Shown here piece after piece: positions 37,469 to 50,597 of a stretch of DNA of 64,000 nt; position 1 is the first letter of the stretch, and each line of letters starts with the position of its first letter. A program made the translations under genes and the position numbers. The notes beneath the pieces were generated by a model, which searched no databases, was not told the origin of the DNA, and saw only the letters and a program-made list of their open reading frames with translations. Source of the stretch: Brevipalpus yothersi (Eukaryota; Arthropoda; Arachnida; Trombidiformes; Tenuipalpidae); assembly GCA_003956705.1 (NCBI GenBank), contig QZCP01000823.1:62001-126000 (forward strand). The letters run 5' to 3'.

Positions 37469-40400
37469 ATTTGATCCCAATAAATACAATCAAATTGATC
37501 CTCAAACCACCAATTTAACCACACCACCAAACGCCAAACGAATCAAATCTTGATGGTAACACTTACGCTGGGCGTAACGAGATGATAGACACACACTTTC
37601 TTGATTGTAACACTTTCACTTATCAATTTTTCCCACAAACACACTCAGCCCATTCATTTAGCTTTGGCTATTGAGGTGGATCCACCGAAGTAGGGATGAT
37701 CACAACTATGAATGTTGTCAACGATAATGGTCAAAGTTCATGGGTCCAATGCACACCATTCATATACTGTCTCTCTCTCTCTGTACCCTGTTTCCAGAGA
37801 TAGATAATGAATCCAACAGTATCTGATCAGAAAAAAATTCAACAAACGAAACTTGATCGTTATTATTATATCACAACAACAAACGCACACACACACGCAA
37901 GCAGTAGCCGTTGACAGCAGAACGAGAATTGAATGAACAACGAAAGATGACTAATTTAGTATGAATATGACGATCAATGGTGAAGGGCATACAAAGGGGA
38001 ACACTTTAATTGATTCTCACATCGTAGATGATGTTAACAGTTATCACACAGTCACAATGTCATGTAACAATAATATCAAATAAATCATCCACCATCAACA
38101 TAAACAATAACAAAACCTAACCCTTTTTCCTCTCATGTATCATGATTCCGGCTCTCAGAATTTCGATTCTTGAAGGCATCAAGATAAACTCAAGAATTGA
38201 TGACTCATATACCAAAATTCAGCAGATGGCAGCATGAAAATGGAATGTATTTTGCATACTATTCCATTTCCCGCCATTTTTTTTCACTCTCTTTTAATTG
38301 ACCTTGATTATGATATCTTATGAAAGATGTTTGATTTAACGGTAGGAGAGATACGATAGCTTTGAGTAGGAATAAATTATATTCCTATTACTTTTTTTTG
38401 CCCAGTAAGGATTTGCATAAATTCATTAGATATCCTTGGATGATATTTCGGGAGAGTGTTTTAATCATGTCTTCTAGATGTCTTGATCTGTCTTGTCAGT
38501 TTTTTTTCTTATGTTGTAGCACCGGAAGTGCAATTGATGGCTTCGTTTTATGAGCGTCTACAAGTGAGAGGCATTGTGAAATGTATCTTTTAATTGATTT
38601 TTAGCCATTCAAATGTGAAGAGGAGAATGTTAGTGACCGGATATGAGAAATTTGACTTTCTTTCAATGTCAGAGATATTCCTTCTCAACAATTTCTAATG
38701 GATACAATTCATCAGAGTAACTTGAGAATAGCAGAAAAGTTTCCTTCTCTACTCAAAGTTTTGCTCATTTTGTATGGCTTATTTACTCATTGACTTAACA
38801 ATTTTTAAATTATTCATTTTCCATTCACTTGATGGCATCGAGCAAAGTTAATGGTCATTGATCACATAATTCGTTCTTCTTAACCTCAAGTGATGCAATG
38901 AATGATGCTCAATTTTTTTGAGCCAATCATTCATCCAGACTTTGAGTTGATGATTCATACCATTAAGACGATTGAACTCTCATAGCAAATAATTGTATTA
39001 CCTCTCATTGATAATTTTCTCTCCTCCGAAAGAGTAGCTCGTCTTAAGAAATCTGATTCTCTTATCAAAACGGAAGTGATCACTTCTATCATCGGTTTCA
39101 AGTTGATTAGCAATTTTTCAGCCTCTATTCTTCTGGGAAAAGTATATTCGAGCTTTGTTTTTCGAAGAGGGATTTTCTACCTCCTCTTTTCAACTGCAGA
39201 CATTCTCATCTTCAATTGAATCTACATGATTTTAAAAAAAATTTTCGATCCCATATCATGTCCGTTAACCAGCTCTATCCTGTTGTTATTGCGCGATTGT
39301 CTTGAAATTCACTTTTACTCGACAATCGTCTCAAGTCATATACTGTAAACAACATTCAAGTGATTTTGAACACTCATAGATCAAAGCTCAACAGCTTGTA
39401 AGATGGAAGGAGAAAAAATTAACCTGGACATTGTTTAATCATCATAACAGCATCGCATTAGACCTCTGATTGAGATTTGATCGATGATACAAGTTGTGAA
39501 GAGCCCTCGAAAGGGTTACAATCACGAAGATGTAACATGAAATGTGTTCGATACTTCATCTCGAGAGGAAAAACATATTCCCAGTCAAGAAAAAGATCCT
39601 CTCTATCAAGGTGCAACCTTCGGACAATGTGTAAGATGTGCAGAAAGGATTGAAAATCAGATTATCTCTGTGGAAAAATTTTCCATGCCTCCAATCTACA
39701 CATGTATCAGAATGGTCACCATGAAAGTTCGGAGAATTATCTTGCAATCAGCTACACGTGTATATGATGTTGGAGAAGCGAAAGATGGCAGCAATTGAAT
39801 TGTAGATCGAATTTATTGCAATATCGAATGGAGAGGATAGCAATTAAAACTTTTTATCAACCTCGGATTCCCGCCATTGCGAATATTGGTGAATCTTCAT
39901 TTGTAAGTTCTACTTCGTGCATCACAAGTTAGATTAAATTGACGGTAATATTGTAGTAACATGCAAATTGCAATCACAACTGTCAAAATCAAAAAGCAAA
40001 TCGAGATTATGGAGCTTTTACTAATAATCGAAAATTTTTTCGAAATTCCTCCAGATCGAAGTCAACCAACACGGCTCAAGGTTGCATACAGTGATCCAGT
40101 ATGATCATGATCATGATACGAATGAACTGAATATATCAAGATGAAAACCAAGTGGGACATGAGAAACGTAACTGACTTCCCTTAATCTGATAGAAAGAAA
40201 GAGAGAGAGAGAGAGAGAGAAATTATTCTTGGCATTCATTTACATTCACATTGGAAGCTTAATGATGAGATTACAAGCTTTAGCCAGCATTTGTCGCCTT
40301 TTGCCAAGTGACTATTCACCATCGGTAGGACGAGAAAAGTTATTTTCATCTACTGAGAACCGAGATCAGTTCCTTAATTTCCTCAATATACACATGGAAA

Positions 40401-40521
40401 CAGAAACCAAAGTATAGTTCATACAGATTTGCCAATGAAGTTATAGTGGTGGTGGGTAAATGTAACCTATTGGAACTGATTCCAATCGTAATCGTTACCA
40501 TCTTAAATCATCATCAGCATC
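37469..40521. other. Divergent intergenic region, helicase / sarcoglycan
   Basis: Three kilobases with no convincing gene. It includes CA-rich stretches near 37.88 kb and a short (AG)n at 40200-40220 just before the sarcoglycan. One 84-residue open frame near 39.6 kb was considered and rejected. Confidence 0.4.
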
Positions 40522-40938
40522 ATGGTTTCGGTACCAAAAGCTCAGTCTCTGCCCACCGTAAGACAAGTCAAACATCAACAAGATTCATTGCCTCGTTCAT
40601 TTCGACTCCATACAAGCCTTGAAAATTCTCACCATCAAGAAAATGATGGAACACGTAAGCCGGCATCATGCCCAGCATCAACTGATCCAGTGGATGGATA
40701 CATCCAGATTGGCATCTATGGGTGGAGAAAGCGATGCCTGTGTGTCATAATTCTTATGTTGACCATTCTTGTAACTTTCAATACAACCTTAACCATTTGG
40801 TTATGTTGGACTTTGAAAGTTGATTTGGTAAGTTTTCTTCTACACACACGCTCTCTCTCTTTTCATCACATATTCCATTCTCTCCGATTAATTCTCACAT
40901 GATGTTGAAAATGATTATGAATATCACCTTTTTTATCG

Positions 40939-40980
<42 letters not shown>

Positions 40981-41280
40981 GCTCTTTCTCATTTTCTCTC
41001 TCTTTCTACCACTTTCAATCATCCCCTTGAGCTATTGTTCATGCCGAACCATGTAGCAGGGTAACATCGGAAACCTACATTTGACAAACGATGGGATCGC
41101 TGTTAATGGCAAGCTATTAATCACCGATCGACTCTATGTGAAGCAATTGCAATCAGAGAAGGTTAGAAATGTACATGTTAATGCTAATTAGTGCATGTGG
41201 CTCTGTGGCACTTTTTTGTAGCTCATAAAAATTGTTGTCGATGTTGCATGAAGCACTTGTTGATCTTTGAATGCTCATCG

Positions 41281-41337
<57 letters not shown>

Positions 41338-42446
41338 AAAAAGTAGATGAAGCTACAATTCAAATATTCTACCACAGGTTGGAGAAGCAATTAAGGTTAT
41401 GAATGATGATGGTATAGTGTTTGCAATCACCCGAAATGGCAAACAAGAGGAAAGTAATCAATCATTGGAAGATGGTGAATATTTCAAAATGGGACCACAG
41501 TCAATTGAGATTGTTACCGATCGTTTGTTCATCAAATCGCAGCAAGATCAGCCTGTCTTTGCAATTGAGAACGATCAATTGTCTCTCAAGCTCAAGAGTC
41601 TTAAGATAATTAGTAAGACAATCATCGCTCTTCTTTTTTCCCGGGCTCAGATTTCACAATGCTAAGGTAAACATCAGAGAATAACATAGTTAATGATGAT
41701 GTTTCTTGCTTTCTCTCTCTCTCTTTCTTTCCCTTTCCCTTTCTCTTTCCCTCTTCTATTTTCATGGCTTTTCCATCAACATAATAATAATTAGACAATC
41801 AAGGTGTACGATTCGATTCATCAGTTCAAAGCCCTCTCTTTTCCTCGGAACCGAGGCAAGATTTACTCATGCAATCCAGAACTCGACAAGTTCGAATAAC
41901 AGGCACTCAAGGTGTTGGTATTCAATCTGGTGAATGGATGAATCTGAGTGGACATAAGAATGTACAACTTATTTCAGACAGTGGCAGTGTAATTATCTTC
42001 ATGGAATTTATATTTTCTCATTATTTTTCTATTTATTAACATTTATTAATATTATCTACATTTTAGATACTTCCAATCTATTACAATGTGTAACATTGAT
42101 AAAATAACATTTATTTAGTGATAGTTTTCAAGATAGGTTCTGGTTAACTATAATTGAACCCAAATTAATTGAATTAACATCCCTCTCACTTTATTGTATA
42201 TATTTATTTCAGATTGACATCGATGCCGCTTCCATCATGATGAAAAATCTGAGAACAGCATCACCAATCATAAGCAATACACCTGAATTAGCTGTATATC
42301 AAGTTTGCTTGTGTTCAGCCAATGGACGTCTTTTTATGGCCAAATCTAATGGGCTGTGTTCCTATGATGTTAAAATTTGTGGATTTGCTGGTAAAAATAA
42401 GAGGAAAGAAGGAAATTGGAACACTTCGATGGAGGAAATACTTTGA
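40522..42446 (+). CDS. Sarcoglycan, delta/gamma/zeta type
   Basis: Type II membrane component of the dystrophin-associated complex. Five exons (40522-40827, 41060-41161, 41378-41612, 41795-41988, 42213-42446) join in phase to 356 residues. A cytoplasmic N-terminus of about 70 residues precedes one membrane helix (72-96). The ectodomain starts at GNIGNLHLTNDGI and continues with the beta-rich repeats RLYVKQLQSEK and MGPQSIEIVTDRLF. The C-terminus has the family's cysteine cluster, with Cys at 311, 313, 328 and 335 in VYQVCLC and GLCSYDVKIC. All are hallmarks of the gamma/delta/zeta group. Exon 2 (102 nt, frame-neutral) is flanked by complementary (CT)n and (AG)n intron tracts. Expression in muscle is expected from the family. 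Confidence 0.95.
40941..40977. repeat. (TC)n tract in sarcoglycan intron 1
   Basis: A 37-base perfect pyrimidine dinucleotide tract 83 bases upstream of exon 2. Its transcript can pair with the (AG)n tract in intron 2. Confidence 0.95.
41287..41335. repeat. (AG)n tract in sarcoglycan intron 2
   Basis: A 49-base perfect AG tract 125 bases downstream of exon 2, reverse-complementary to the intron 1 tract. Confidence 0.95.
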
Positions 42447-44402
42447 AATGGTATCAGTCATCCCTTCCAAAACTGATAAAGATTTTATCTCCAAAAATTG
42501 GCCTAAATTACAGAGGTTGTTACTGTCGATCTAATTGAAACTCTGTTGTTGTCGATTCGAAAACTTTTTCAACTATCAGAATAGTAGGCATGCTTGATTC
42601 TGGGAAATTCTTAGATATTCTGGGAATATTTTTCTGAATCCCATAATACCATTGAGCTTGCCAATTCCAATCGAAATATTTCCAATTTCGATCCCAAGAA
42701 CATTGATACCGTTGAGAATTGGTGGAAATTAACCTTCAGTTTCACTCTAAAAAAATTCGAAAATAAATTCTCAGAACTTTTTTCGATCGATTAGATATTA
42801 GATTCTCATCATTTGATCATGTTGAGTCTATCATAATGCTCTCTGAATGAGCATCGGAATTGATTAAAATTTTTCACACACCAAAATCAATGTAACGCCA
42901 TTCAAGGAAACAATCCGAATAAAATTGAATTCGAAAACAGAGCATCATACAACATTGAACACGGCTACATGATAGAAAAAAATATAAAAATAATATTCTC
43001 TCACTCTCACTCCTACTCCCTCATTCTATGAAGACAATTAAGTTCTAGTCAAAACATGATGATTTATTTTGGTGAAGGGAAAAATGATGATCATTCATCA
43101 AACGAATCCAATATCCGCATGCCTATTCAACCGGAAATATAAATACATGGTACATGTAAAATATCGATAGTTCATGGAATTCATTTCCAGTGTTTATCAT
43201 GCATTTGAAAAAGAAAAAAAAAGATCAGGTGACCATTCTTTCCGATCAAAATAATTTAATCATCATCTCTCTATCTCTTCCTCTATTTTAGGGTATTAAA
43301 TGAAACTGCAATTTACTCACACACAAAAACATCATCATTTTCATTTGTTATCAACATGCAGCCCAGGAAACCTGATCACAATTTGGATTCACACACACAC
43401 ACAAGTCATGAGCTCATTCTGATTATTCGAGCGAGAGAGATGTTTGGCAAGCGTGAATGCTTGGCATGAGTAAATAACAGAGAGAAAAAGTAAGAGAGAA
43501 AAAGTAAGAGAGAAAAAATTCAAGTGACTTTATTTTTCTCTTCCATCTGCGAGAACATATACACAACAGTCCTAGAGACTAGAATTACGAGAGTATATAT
43601 GCTCCATGTGAGTAAAACCCACAGAAGAAACATAGTTAACATAGTTAAAATAGTTAGTTCTGGGTACATGGTATATGGATGGATGAAAGTTAGCTCTCTC
43701 TCTCTCTCTCTTTCCACAGTTCAGAGACTTTTTCGCTTCCCTTTCCACCAGGATCCGATCGAAAAATTTCTAGTATCTTATACTTTTTTCGCTGTTCAGA
43801 AAAAAAAGGAAAAAGAAAAATGTTTTCATCATCAGCAAAGTTGAGGTTCCTCTGATACTTTCATCATCATCTTGGCCATCATCTCTTCTCTTCTCTCTTC
43901 TCTCTCTGTAAAAGAAGTCTTGATCCACAAGATCTCTCTCTTTTTACCATGGAATCCAGGGAGGAAAGAAAGAGAGAAAGAAAGAGAGTCTGTGTGTATA
44001 TATTTTCGATAAGATAATTCGCTAAGGTGTTTGTGTCTGTGTGTATGTGATATAACCGGTTGAAGAAAGAGAGAGAAGAGAGAAGAGAGAGAAATTATGT
44101 TGCGAAATCTTTAAACGTCTCTCTCTCAACACCAAAGTTTGACTCTCTCTCTTCTCTCTTCTCTTCTCTTCCCCATAGACATAGACAGAGACACTTTGAG
44201 TATTTTTGTTGATGACAATTTTGCATCCTCTTCTTTTTCTCCATCATCTTTTTTGCTCTGATGTTGTGTGTTTGATGTGATCATCATCATCATTCGCCAA
44301 CACCAACACCAATCATCCACTATCAACCGAGTAGAACAAAACACATCACCATCACCACCATCATAATCATCATCGCCAGCAAATACATAATTAAAAAAAA
44401 AG
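42447..44402. other. Intergenic region
   Basis: Two kilobases between sarcoglycan and the F-box gene, rich in purine and pyrimidine runs (43480-44160). It presumably includes the 3' untranslated region of one gene and the promoter of the other. Confidence 0.4.
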
Positions 44403-45785
44403 ATGGACAAAGTACTTAAAATTGATCCACTATTGGAAAGGATACTTGATGAATTGTGTGCCAAAGATTTGATGAACACACAATTGGTATCACAACGATG
44501 GTATGATGCTTCCAAAAGGATACTGTCTCGTCGACCATCCACATTTTTTTGTATGAAAATATTGAATGAAAAAAAGTGGTTCAAAGATTCTGGATCACAA
44601 TTTTTGGTAAGTTTAATCGATTTACTCTTCTCTTCTTTCAATTGACAATCTTTCACCGTATGCGTTTCTCTTTTTCTCATGTTGTTATTGTTTTGATTTC
44701 ATGGGGAACAGGGAGTGTTGAGAGATGGTAACAAAAGAGTGTCAATCAAATGTAATTCAAGTCCTAGTATGGCACGTAAATTCGAAAAATTCATCTCAGA
44801 TAATCGAATGTGTTCACCATTTTTTTCCATCACTTTCGGTCGACTCGATGGTCCACTGTGTGATGGGGCATACCATGAAATGGAACATGGATTTGTTCCA
44901 CGAGATTGTCCGGGCATTGTGATCGCTGGCCGTGGAACAATTTCACAGCAAACAATAATGCATGATCACAATAATCAGCGTATCCAATCACCGCGCAATA
45001 TGGTTGGTACACCTGATGGAATTGCCAGCATTTTGTTGAGTCGATTCAATTCTGATCTACACATTACGGTCACCAATTGGAATTATTCGGAAAGTGTGGA
45101 GCCCAAAATTAATGATCCCGACAATCCACTGAGAGCTGTATTGGTGTTCTCGGAAGCCAGTTGCTGTTTGACCAAAAATAAGCGAATGTTAAACTTTTTG
45201 ACTCGAGTACGACATCTTCGAGACACTGTCCATATTGCCGGTCCAACACGAGCAATATTTCATCTCAAAGATCCCACAACATCGGAACCTCTTGGACATC
45301 CAGGATTAACTTCCATTGCATTCAGTGGCAATAATGTGAGAGCGGCCAAGTTTACTTTTCAATCAGCTGATGATGATCAAATGCGGCGGCAAATTATGGA
45401 TTTCAAGAAATCATTAAAATTTGATTGTGACTCAAATGATCCTCATGAGCAAACTTTTGGCTTCATTTTTGATCATGTTTGCTCCAGACCAGTTGATCAA
45501 TACTTTCGAAAAGTTCAGTCCATTTTCCCGAAAGTTAACTTTATTGGATGCACTTTCTCCACTTTTCTTCTGGTCAACATGTGTTTGTGTCGATTCTGCT
45601 ATGGTGATTATCCGCCGATTTATGAGGATGATGACTACGAGTATCATGAATCTGAAGAGCATGTGAGAGAATTCAAAAATGAACTCTCATCAAGTGCAAT
45701 TGATTCAACTTATATTGATGATTTCCTACAATTTCGAGAAGTAACCATATTTCTCATCCACTTGAACAATGGATATGGTGATTAG
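44403..45785 (+). CDS. FBXO22-like F-box protein with FIST-type domain
   Basis: Two exons (44403-44606 and 44712-45785) encode 425 residues. Residues 8-44 (DPLLERILDELCAKDLMNTQ with QRWYDASK) form an F-box, the Skp1-binding part of SCF ubiquitin ligases. The rest matches FBXO22, with NPLRAVLVFSEASCCL, LTSIAFSGNNVRAAKF, TFGFIFDHVCSRP and a final TIFLIHLNNG strand, the FIST-type intracellular signal domain seen in that protein. Length is close to the vertebrate protein (about 400). An acidic insert EDDDYEYHESEE (about 385) replaces the loop before the last strand. Substrates cannot be inferred. Confidence 0.85.
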
Positions 45786-47261
45786 GTGCTATTTTTTGCA
45801 CCCCTTTTGGGCATATATATTCTGGTCTTCATCATCTATTTCTGGATGTTCAACTATTTCAGCAATAATAAGCAACATTATCATATCAAGTGCAATCTGT
45901 ACGATGAGAGCTTACCTTTGAGGTTTTCGCTCTCACACAAAACGAAAGCAAAATCAGATAAACTTTCTCTATCTGCTCGATGACTTGAACTCCTGGGATC
46001 ATCACATCTTCTGGGATCATAACTGATTCAAGGTTAAGAAACTTTGGAAAACCTGGGACTAGCGATAAACTTGTAATGCTGATGGTGATAATCTTGGTTA
46101 GTGCAATTCTGCAATTAAGATAGAGATGTCTTGTTTGCAAGAAAAATGAATGGAATACTTCTATTGCAATATCCTCAATCATGCAAGTGTGATCGATCTC
46201 TCTTGACAATGATTCCCTGGTATCTAATATCATTTTGGTACTTTCTTAAATTTCTCATTCAACAATACCAATGGCAAAAGAAGACAAGTCTACAATGACA
46301 TCGAAATCGATATATTGGTACAATTGTCTTCGCCTCTTATGCATTCAACTATGGAAATTTCCGCTCAATGACTGATTATTTATCCTAAATACCACTGCTT
46401 CTTATTGGACAGATGGCCGTATGGATAAATTCTGTTTACTTATCAATTACCTTGAAGCCTTTTGCCCCATCAGGGTTAAAAATGCTCTCTGTGAATTATG
46501 TTTCTACTGTAGGAGCTTTTTGTGTGCTCTATACACCACCAATAACTTATTCTCTAATCAAAAATCAGAATTAACTATTATGCAATCTATTCGAAAATAA
46601 TGGCTCAAATGAAACTGCATGATAAAAGTACAGCGTAACTTCTCCGATGATATCTAGAGCTTTCCTGATTGTCGATACTTTTTATTCGAGGAAGGTTTCA
46701 TCAGATTGATCGAATGCCCACTGACTTGGCTTTGATCAAATAATATTGATTTGCCTTCAATGAGACAAGTCTATTGGAAATTTCATCTTGCAATATGGAA
46801 GTACATTGTACATTATAGTGTATTTATTTATTTCGTTCAGGATTTCTGCTTCCGTTTTCAAACAAGAGCCTAGAATTACTTGTCTTTTTCTGTATCTTTT
46901 CAACCTGCTCAAACTTTACAATTTTCTCACAAATCATGAATAAATTCAATCACAATTGATTCATAAACAATGAAAGCTCTACCAATTTAGAGCTACAAAC
47001 ACACCAAAATTGATTCTCACTCATCATGGTTAAGATAGAGCATTTGATCAGAGAAGATATAATTCAGATGGTCCTTTTATCACAAAATATTCCTCATAAT
47101 TTTGACGATTCTAATCGATGGAATTGGAGGCTCGATACCCATATAGATACGATTTGATTAGATTAGAAATGAAGCTTGAATTTTCTTTGATGGAAGAATG
47201 TGTATTCTGATGTCCACTTAATAGATTGGAAACAGTCGGTTCATAGAATTCCGCAAATATA
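45786..47261. other. Convergent intergenic region
   Basis: About 1.5 kb between the F-box gene and receptor 2. Short open frames are present, none with recognisable similarity. Confidence 0.4.
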
Positions 47262-48785
47262 TCAGATTTTCAGAGATGTAGCCAACAGCATCATCCAGGC
47301 TGCAGTTTCTTGATAAAACTACAAGATAGATAGAAGATAGATGAATGATAAAAGTTTCTCTATGGATAAGTTTATCAGATCATTCTCCCATTTAACTCTT
47401 TTTCCGTTTTAGCGTTCTTTAACTCACCTTGAAAACATTCATAGTGGTCAATCGGAATATATCGAAGCATCCATAAACAATAGGTCGAGCAGTTATCATG
47501 GATTCAAGTTCAATCAGAAATGATTTTGTAGAGGGCTTCAACGAACCTTTACTCAATATTTTTCTCAAATTTTTTCGCAATTCCTGATCCTGAAACCAGA
47601 ACATCAAAGAAATCATAGTGAAAACACTATTCATGAATTGCTCCCTTTCAATTTAGATTATTGGAGCATTTAGAAGTATATTCTTTCATGAAAATTCCTT
47701 CCATAAAGATTCTCCTCAGATTACAATAGAGAATGGATGAAAGATAGCTTAAATTGTCAAGGAATGGGAAAGTTGCCATATCTCACCTTAACTGAGCTCA
47801 AGTGAACAACTATGATACCCAACAAAAATATCACACTGATCTGTGAGGTAAGACTGAAGATCGAGAAAATTTTCAATTGAAACACTGTCTCGGTTGTTAA
47901 ATAGAGAATAAAAACGTTAAGTGTGAGACCAAAAATGCCAAAGAACGTTGATCCCATCAATTGGCACAACACTTTACGAGAATTCTCAAATTGACAGTAA
48001 ACTTGTATATAAGATGTTGAAATATTCAATATAAAATCGTCTGTAACTTGGATTCGTCTTTTTAAAGATCGCAAAATTTCATCAAGACGATATCTTAAAA
48101 TATGATTATAGCTTGCCATAATGAAAAAAAGAGCACTCAAAGTACACAAGCAACAGGTGATATGAATTACACTGATTGAACAAATGACCCAAACTGATGG
48201 ACTACATCGACCTTCTGGAAAATAGAACGGTGAAGACCATACTGAAAAGAGAGATAGTGGAATAATTATTCTGAAAAACCACCAACAAATGAGGTATATT
48301 CGATTCTGTGTCCGATGAAATGAGTCCCATTCTAGGTCAGGAATGAATTTCAGATAGCCTTTACGTCGATCATGAAGATATATCTGGAGCCATTTCAATT
48401 GTTTCGGATCCTTACAAGCATTTTTCATGATTCTCAAATAAGCGCAGAGTATCAATTTGGATGTGGTGACCATGGAAAGCAATGCCCATCGATATTGAGG
48501 CACCAGAGCACTATGATCACATAAATGAAATGAAGTTTTCGGATCCAAAAAGAAAATCATCAACAACAATCTAATAAGTTCTGGATAACTGGTGTAGTAT
48601 AGAACACTCATAGTGCAATAGGAGATTGGATCATACTTTTTCCGAGAAATATCGTAATAAAGTAGACCCATTCGCTTCATATCGGTAATCACATTATAAT
48701 AACAAACTTTTCCTTCATTATGATCGAATTTAAATGAAGCAATGAAATTAACAACTGATTTCTTCAAGACACCGGGTGAAATCAT
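47262..48785 (-). CDS. Gustatory-receptor-like seven-helix protein 2
   Basis: Three exons (48785-47787, 47589-47428, 47318-47262) with phase-0 introns encode 405 residues. The first exon has several hydrophobic helices separated by basic loops. The second (162 nt) contains ELESMITARPIVYGCFDIF, closely following the gustatory-receptor layout before the last helix. The third, only 19 codons, gives FYQETAAWMMLLATSLKI and the stop. Intron positions and the exon 2 length equal those of receptor 1, so the two are distant paralogues. The start is the first ATG after an upstream in-frame stop. Probably a chemosensory receptor in the plasma membrane; ligand unknown. Confidence 0.8.
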
Positions 48786-49834
48786 TTTGGAAAGATTTAC
48801 CAATATGAAGTATTAAATCTATCAAATTTTTGCTTGCTCATCAATGAAGAAAAATAACTCAGCCAACTACTATGAAAAGAATGGGATTGACTTCAAATTC
48901 AGAGTCTCAACAATCACATCTTACATTAATTCCAGCGTTCATCAGGAAAGAACTTTTCTTCGATTTGATCAATATGACAAACGAATCTCCTGTTATACGA
49001 TGCTTTCAAAAAGATAAATTTCCACTCGAGTTCAATGGTTCAGAATTCGAATCGTCAAATCGAATTTCCAACTCGATAAAATGCACTACACATTTCACGA
49101 AGAGTGAAACTTCCCTGAAATCCATCATTCAAGTTAGCTTACGACTGGGTTACTTTTCTATTTTTTCAAACCTTCTCATATATATTTTGAATAAGACCCA
49201 TACTTTTTCAGTTTTGAAGATCGAAATAATCGTATTGTTAGAATACAAGATTCACGACTACCCTTGAGTGAAATTTCTCATGCAAGATTAATTTGGCTCC
49301 AAGAATGGTTTGCTAATGATCATGCTGAATTTCCTTTCACTTAGAATAATTGCCTTTATATCGAGTTGCTTGCATACTTCTCGAACGACTTGGAAGATTT
49401 TTCAATACCATCAAACTATGAACTATTAGACTTTAATAACTATAACTCCTGAAAATACTCTACGCTTATTATTCAATTCAAATTCGGAATGATTTAATGA
49501 TCAAGGAACTTATCTATTCTCACCTAATTGAAGGGAAGTCAATAAAAACCATGCTTTTTGTAACTTTACATTTATAGTCCTCATTTGCATCGTGATAGTT
49601 AAACAGGAGAACTTACAATAGAATCTGTAAAATCAATTAAAAAATGAGCAAACCAAGTGATTCGAACATACGTTCCTTTGAGATTGATCGTTATCATAAT
49701 CAAATCTAGTTCACTTTAGAAAGATTTCATCAATTCCGCAAGAATAAGAGCAAGAAATCTTCAGAATCCAAATTTTGGGATGCTTCCACTTCTGGATCCT
49801 TGAACATGTAGTTCACTCAAAATAGGCCTCCTAC
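48786..49834. other. Intergenic region
   Basis: About 1 kb with no recognised gene. A 131-codon plus-strand open frame at its left end shows no signal peptide, domain or splice support. Confidence 0.4.
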
Positions 49835-50597
49835 TTAAACCTTTACATCTAGTAGCTTAGTTCTTCTGTATAAGTTCTGTTGTTGCTTGTTTGCGTTTGC
49901 CACCGAGATACACTTCTGCAAGGTGAACAAAACGAATGAGATTGGAATCGAATTAATGATCAAGTAAATTTGTAGGTAATGCTTACATAGATGGCCAATT
50001 TGGGCACTTCTCTGATCAAGCAATTAGACTGCAGTTTTCGATTTGGAGGATAAGGAAAAGGGACTAAGTTTTATTATTTGCTGAATTAAACGCCTAAACG
50101 TTTCGAAAAATTTACCCATCGGTATACTTGCTCCGTAGTTCTTTCACAATTTTCTGGATTTCTTCAGAGTAAAATTGAGATATTTCAGGCTCAAAAGTAC
50201 AACATCAAATACCCAAAATACTCACGCTGCCTCATTCATTGGTGCTGAAGGCTCGATTGCCAAGCAAAAATTGAGATTCGTATCATTTTTTGGCTTGTAT
50301 TGTTGCTTCAAGATAATCAGAGAGAGAGAGAAAGAGCTCATATACGAAATTATGAAAATATGATCTAATTACCTTAATACATTGCTCGAAAGGAAATTTC
50401 AAGGGATAAAGATATTCCATTTTCCACTCTCCAAAAACAGTACAGAATTGAAAAAACTTGGCGACAAATTTATCGGTCATGTTTTCAAGACTCTCAATAT
50501 CCCTATCGAGATCAAGCTTCAAAGCCAACGAGGGGCTTATAAAGAGCAATAGGTGCACCAGAATCTCATAGTATATCATTCTAGAGAATAATACCAT
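49835..50597 (-). CDS. Small secreted six-cysteine protein A
   Basis: Not a family I can name. Five exons (50597-50373, 50305-50226, 50161-50116, 50028-49987, 49915-49835) join in phase to 157 residues; most lie outside long open frames and were found from splice sites and comparison with the two neighbours. A hydrophobic signal peptide (about 8-26, ending SPSLA) is followed by six cysteines spaced C-x20-C-x15-C-x17-C-x12-C-x12-C. The first block, FCTVFGEWK, and the exon 1 end, PFEQCIK, match protein C in spacing. The first intron falls two residues after the second cysteine, as in B and C. It has a short basic C-terminus without a mucin tail. Probably secreted; function unknown. Confidence 0.6.

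Noticed and set aside
39544..39798. Open frame with GQCVRCAERI, faintly like the start of a LIM domain
   Set aside because: Only the first cysteine pair fits. The later Cys/His ligands are missing in all frames and there is no splice context, so chance or an old remnant.
664..39878. Scattered GGCGGGAA or TTCCCGCC motifs (near 664, 35125, 38270, 39868) as E2F-like sites
   Set aside because: Four copies of an eight-base motif over 40 kb, not placed at gene starts, is compatible with chance.
44126..44680. 184-codon minus-strand frame
   Set aside because: Antisense shadow across low-complexity DNA and the first F-box exon.
48872..49267. 131-codon plus-strand frame beside receptor 2
   Set aside because: Composition is that of AT-rich non-coding DNA; no domain, signal peptide or splice support.
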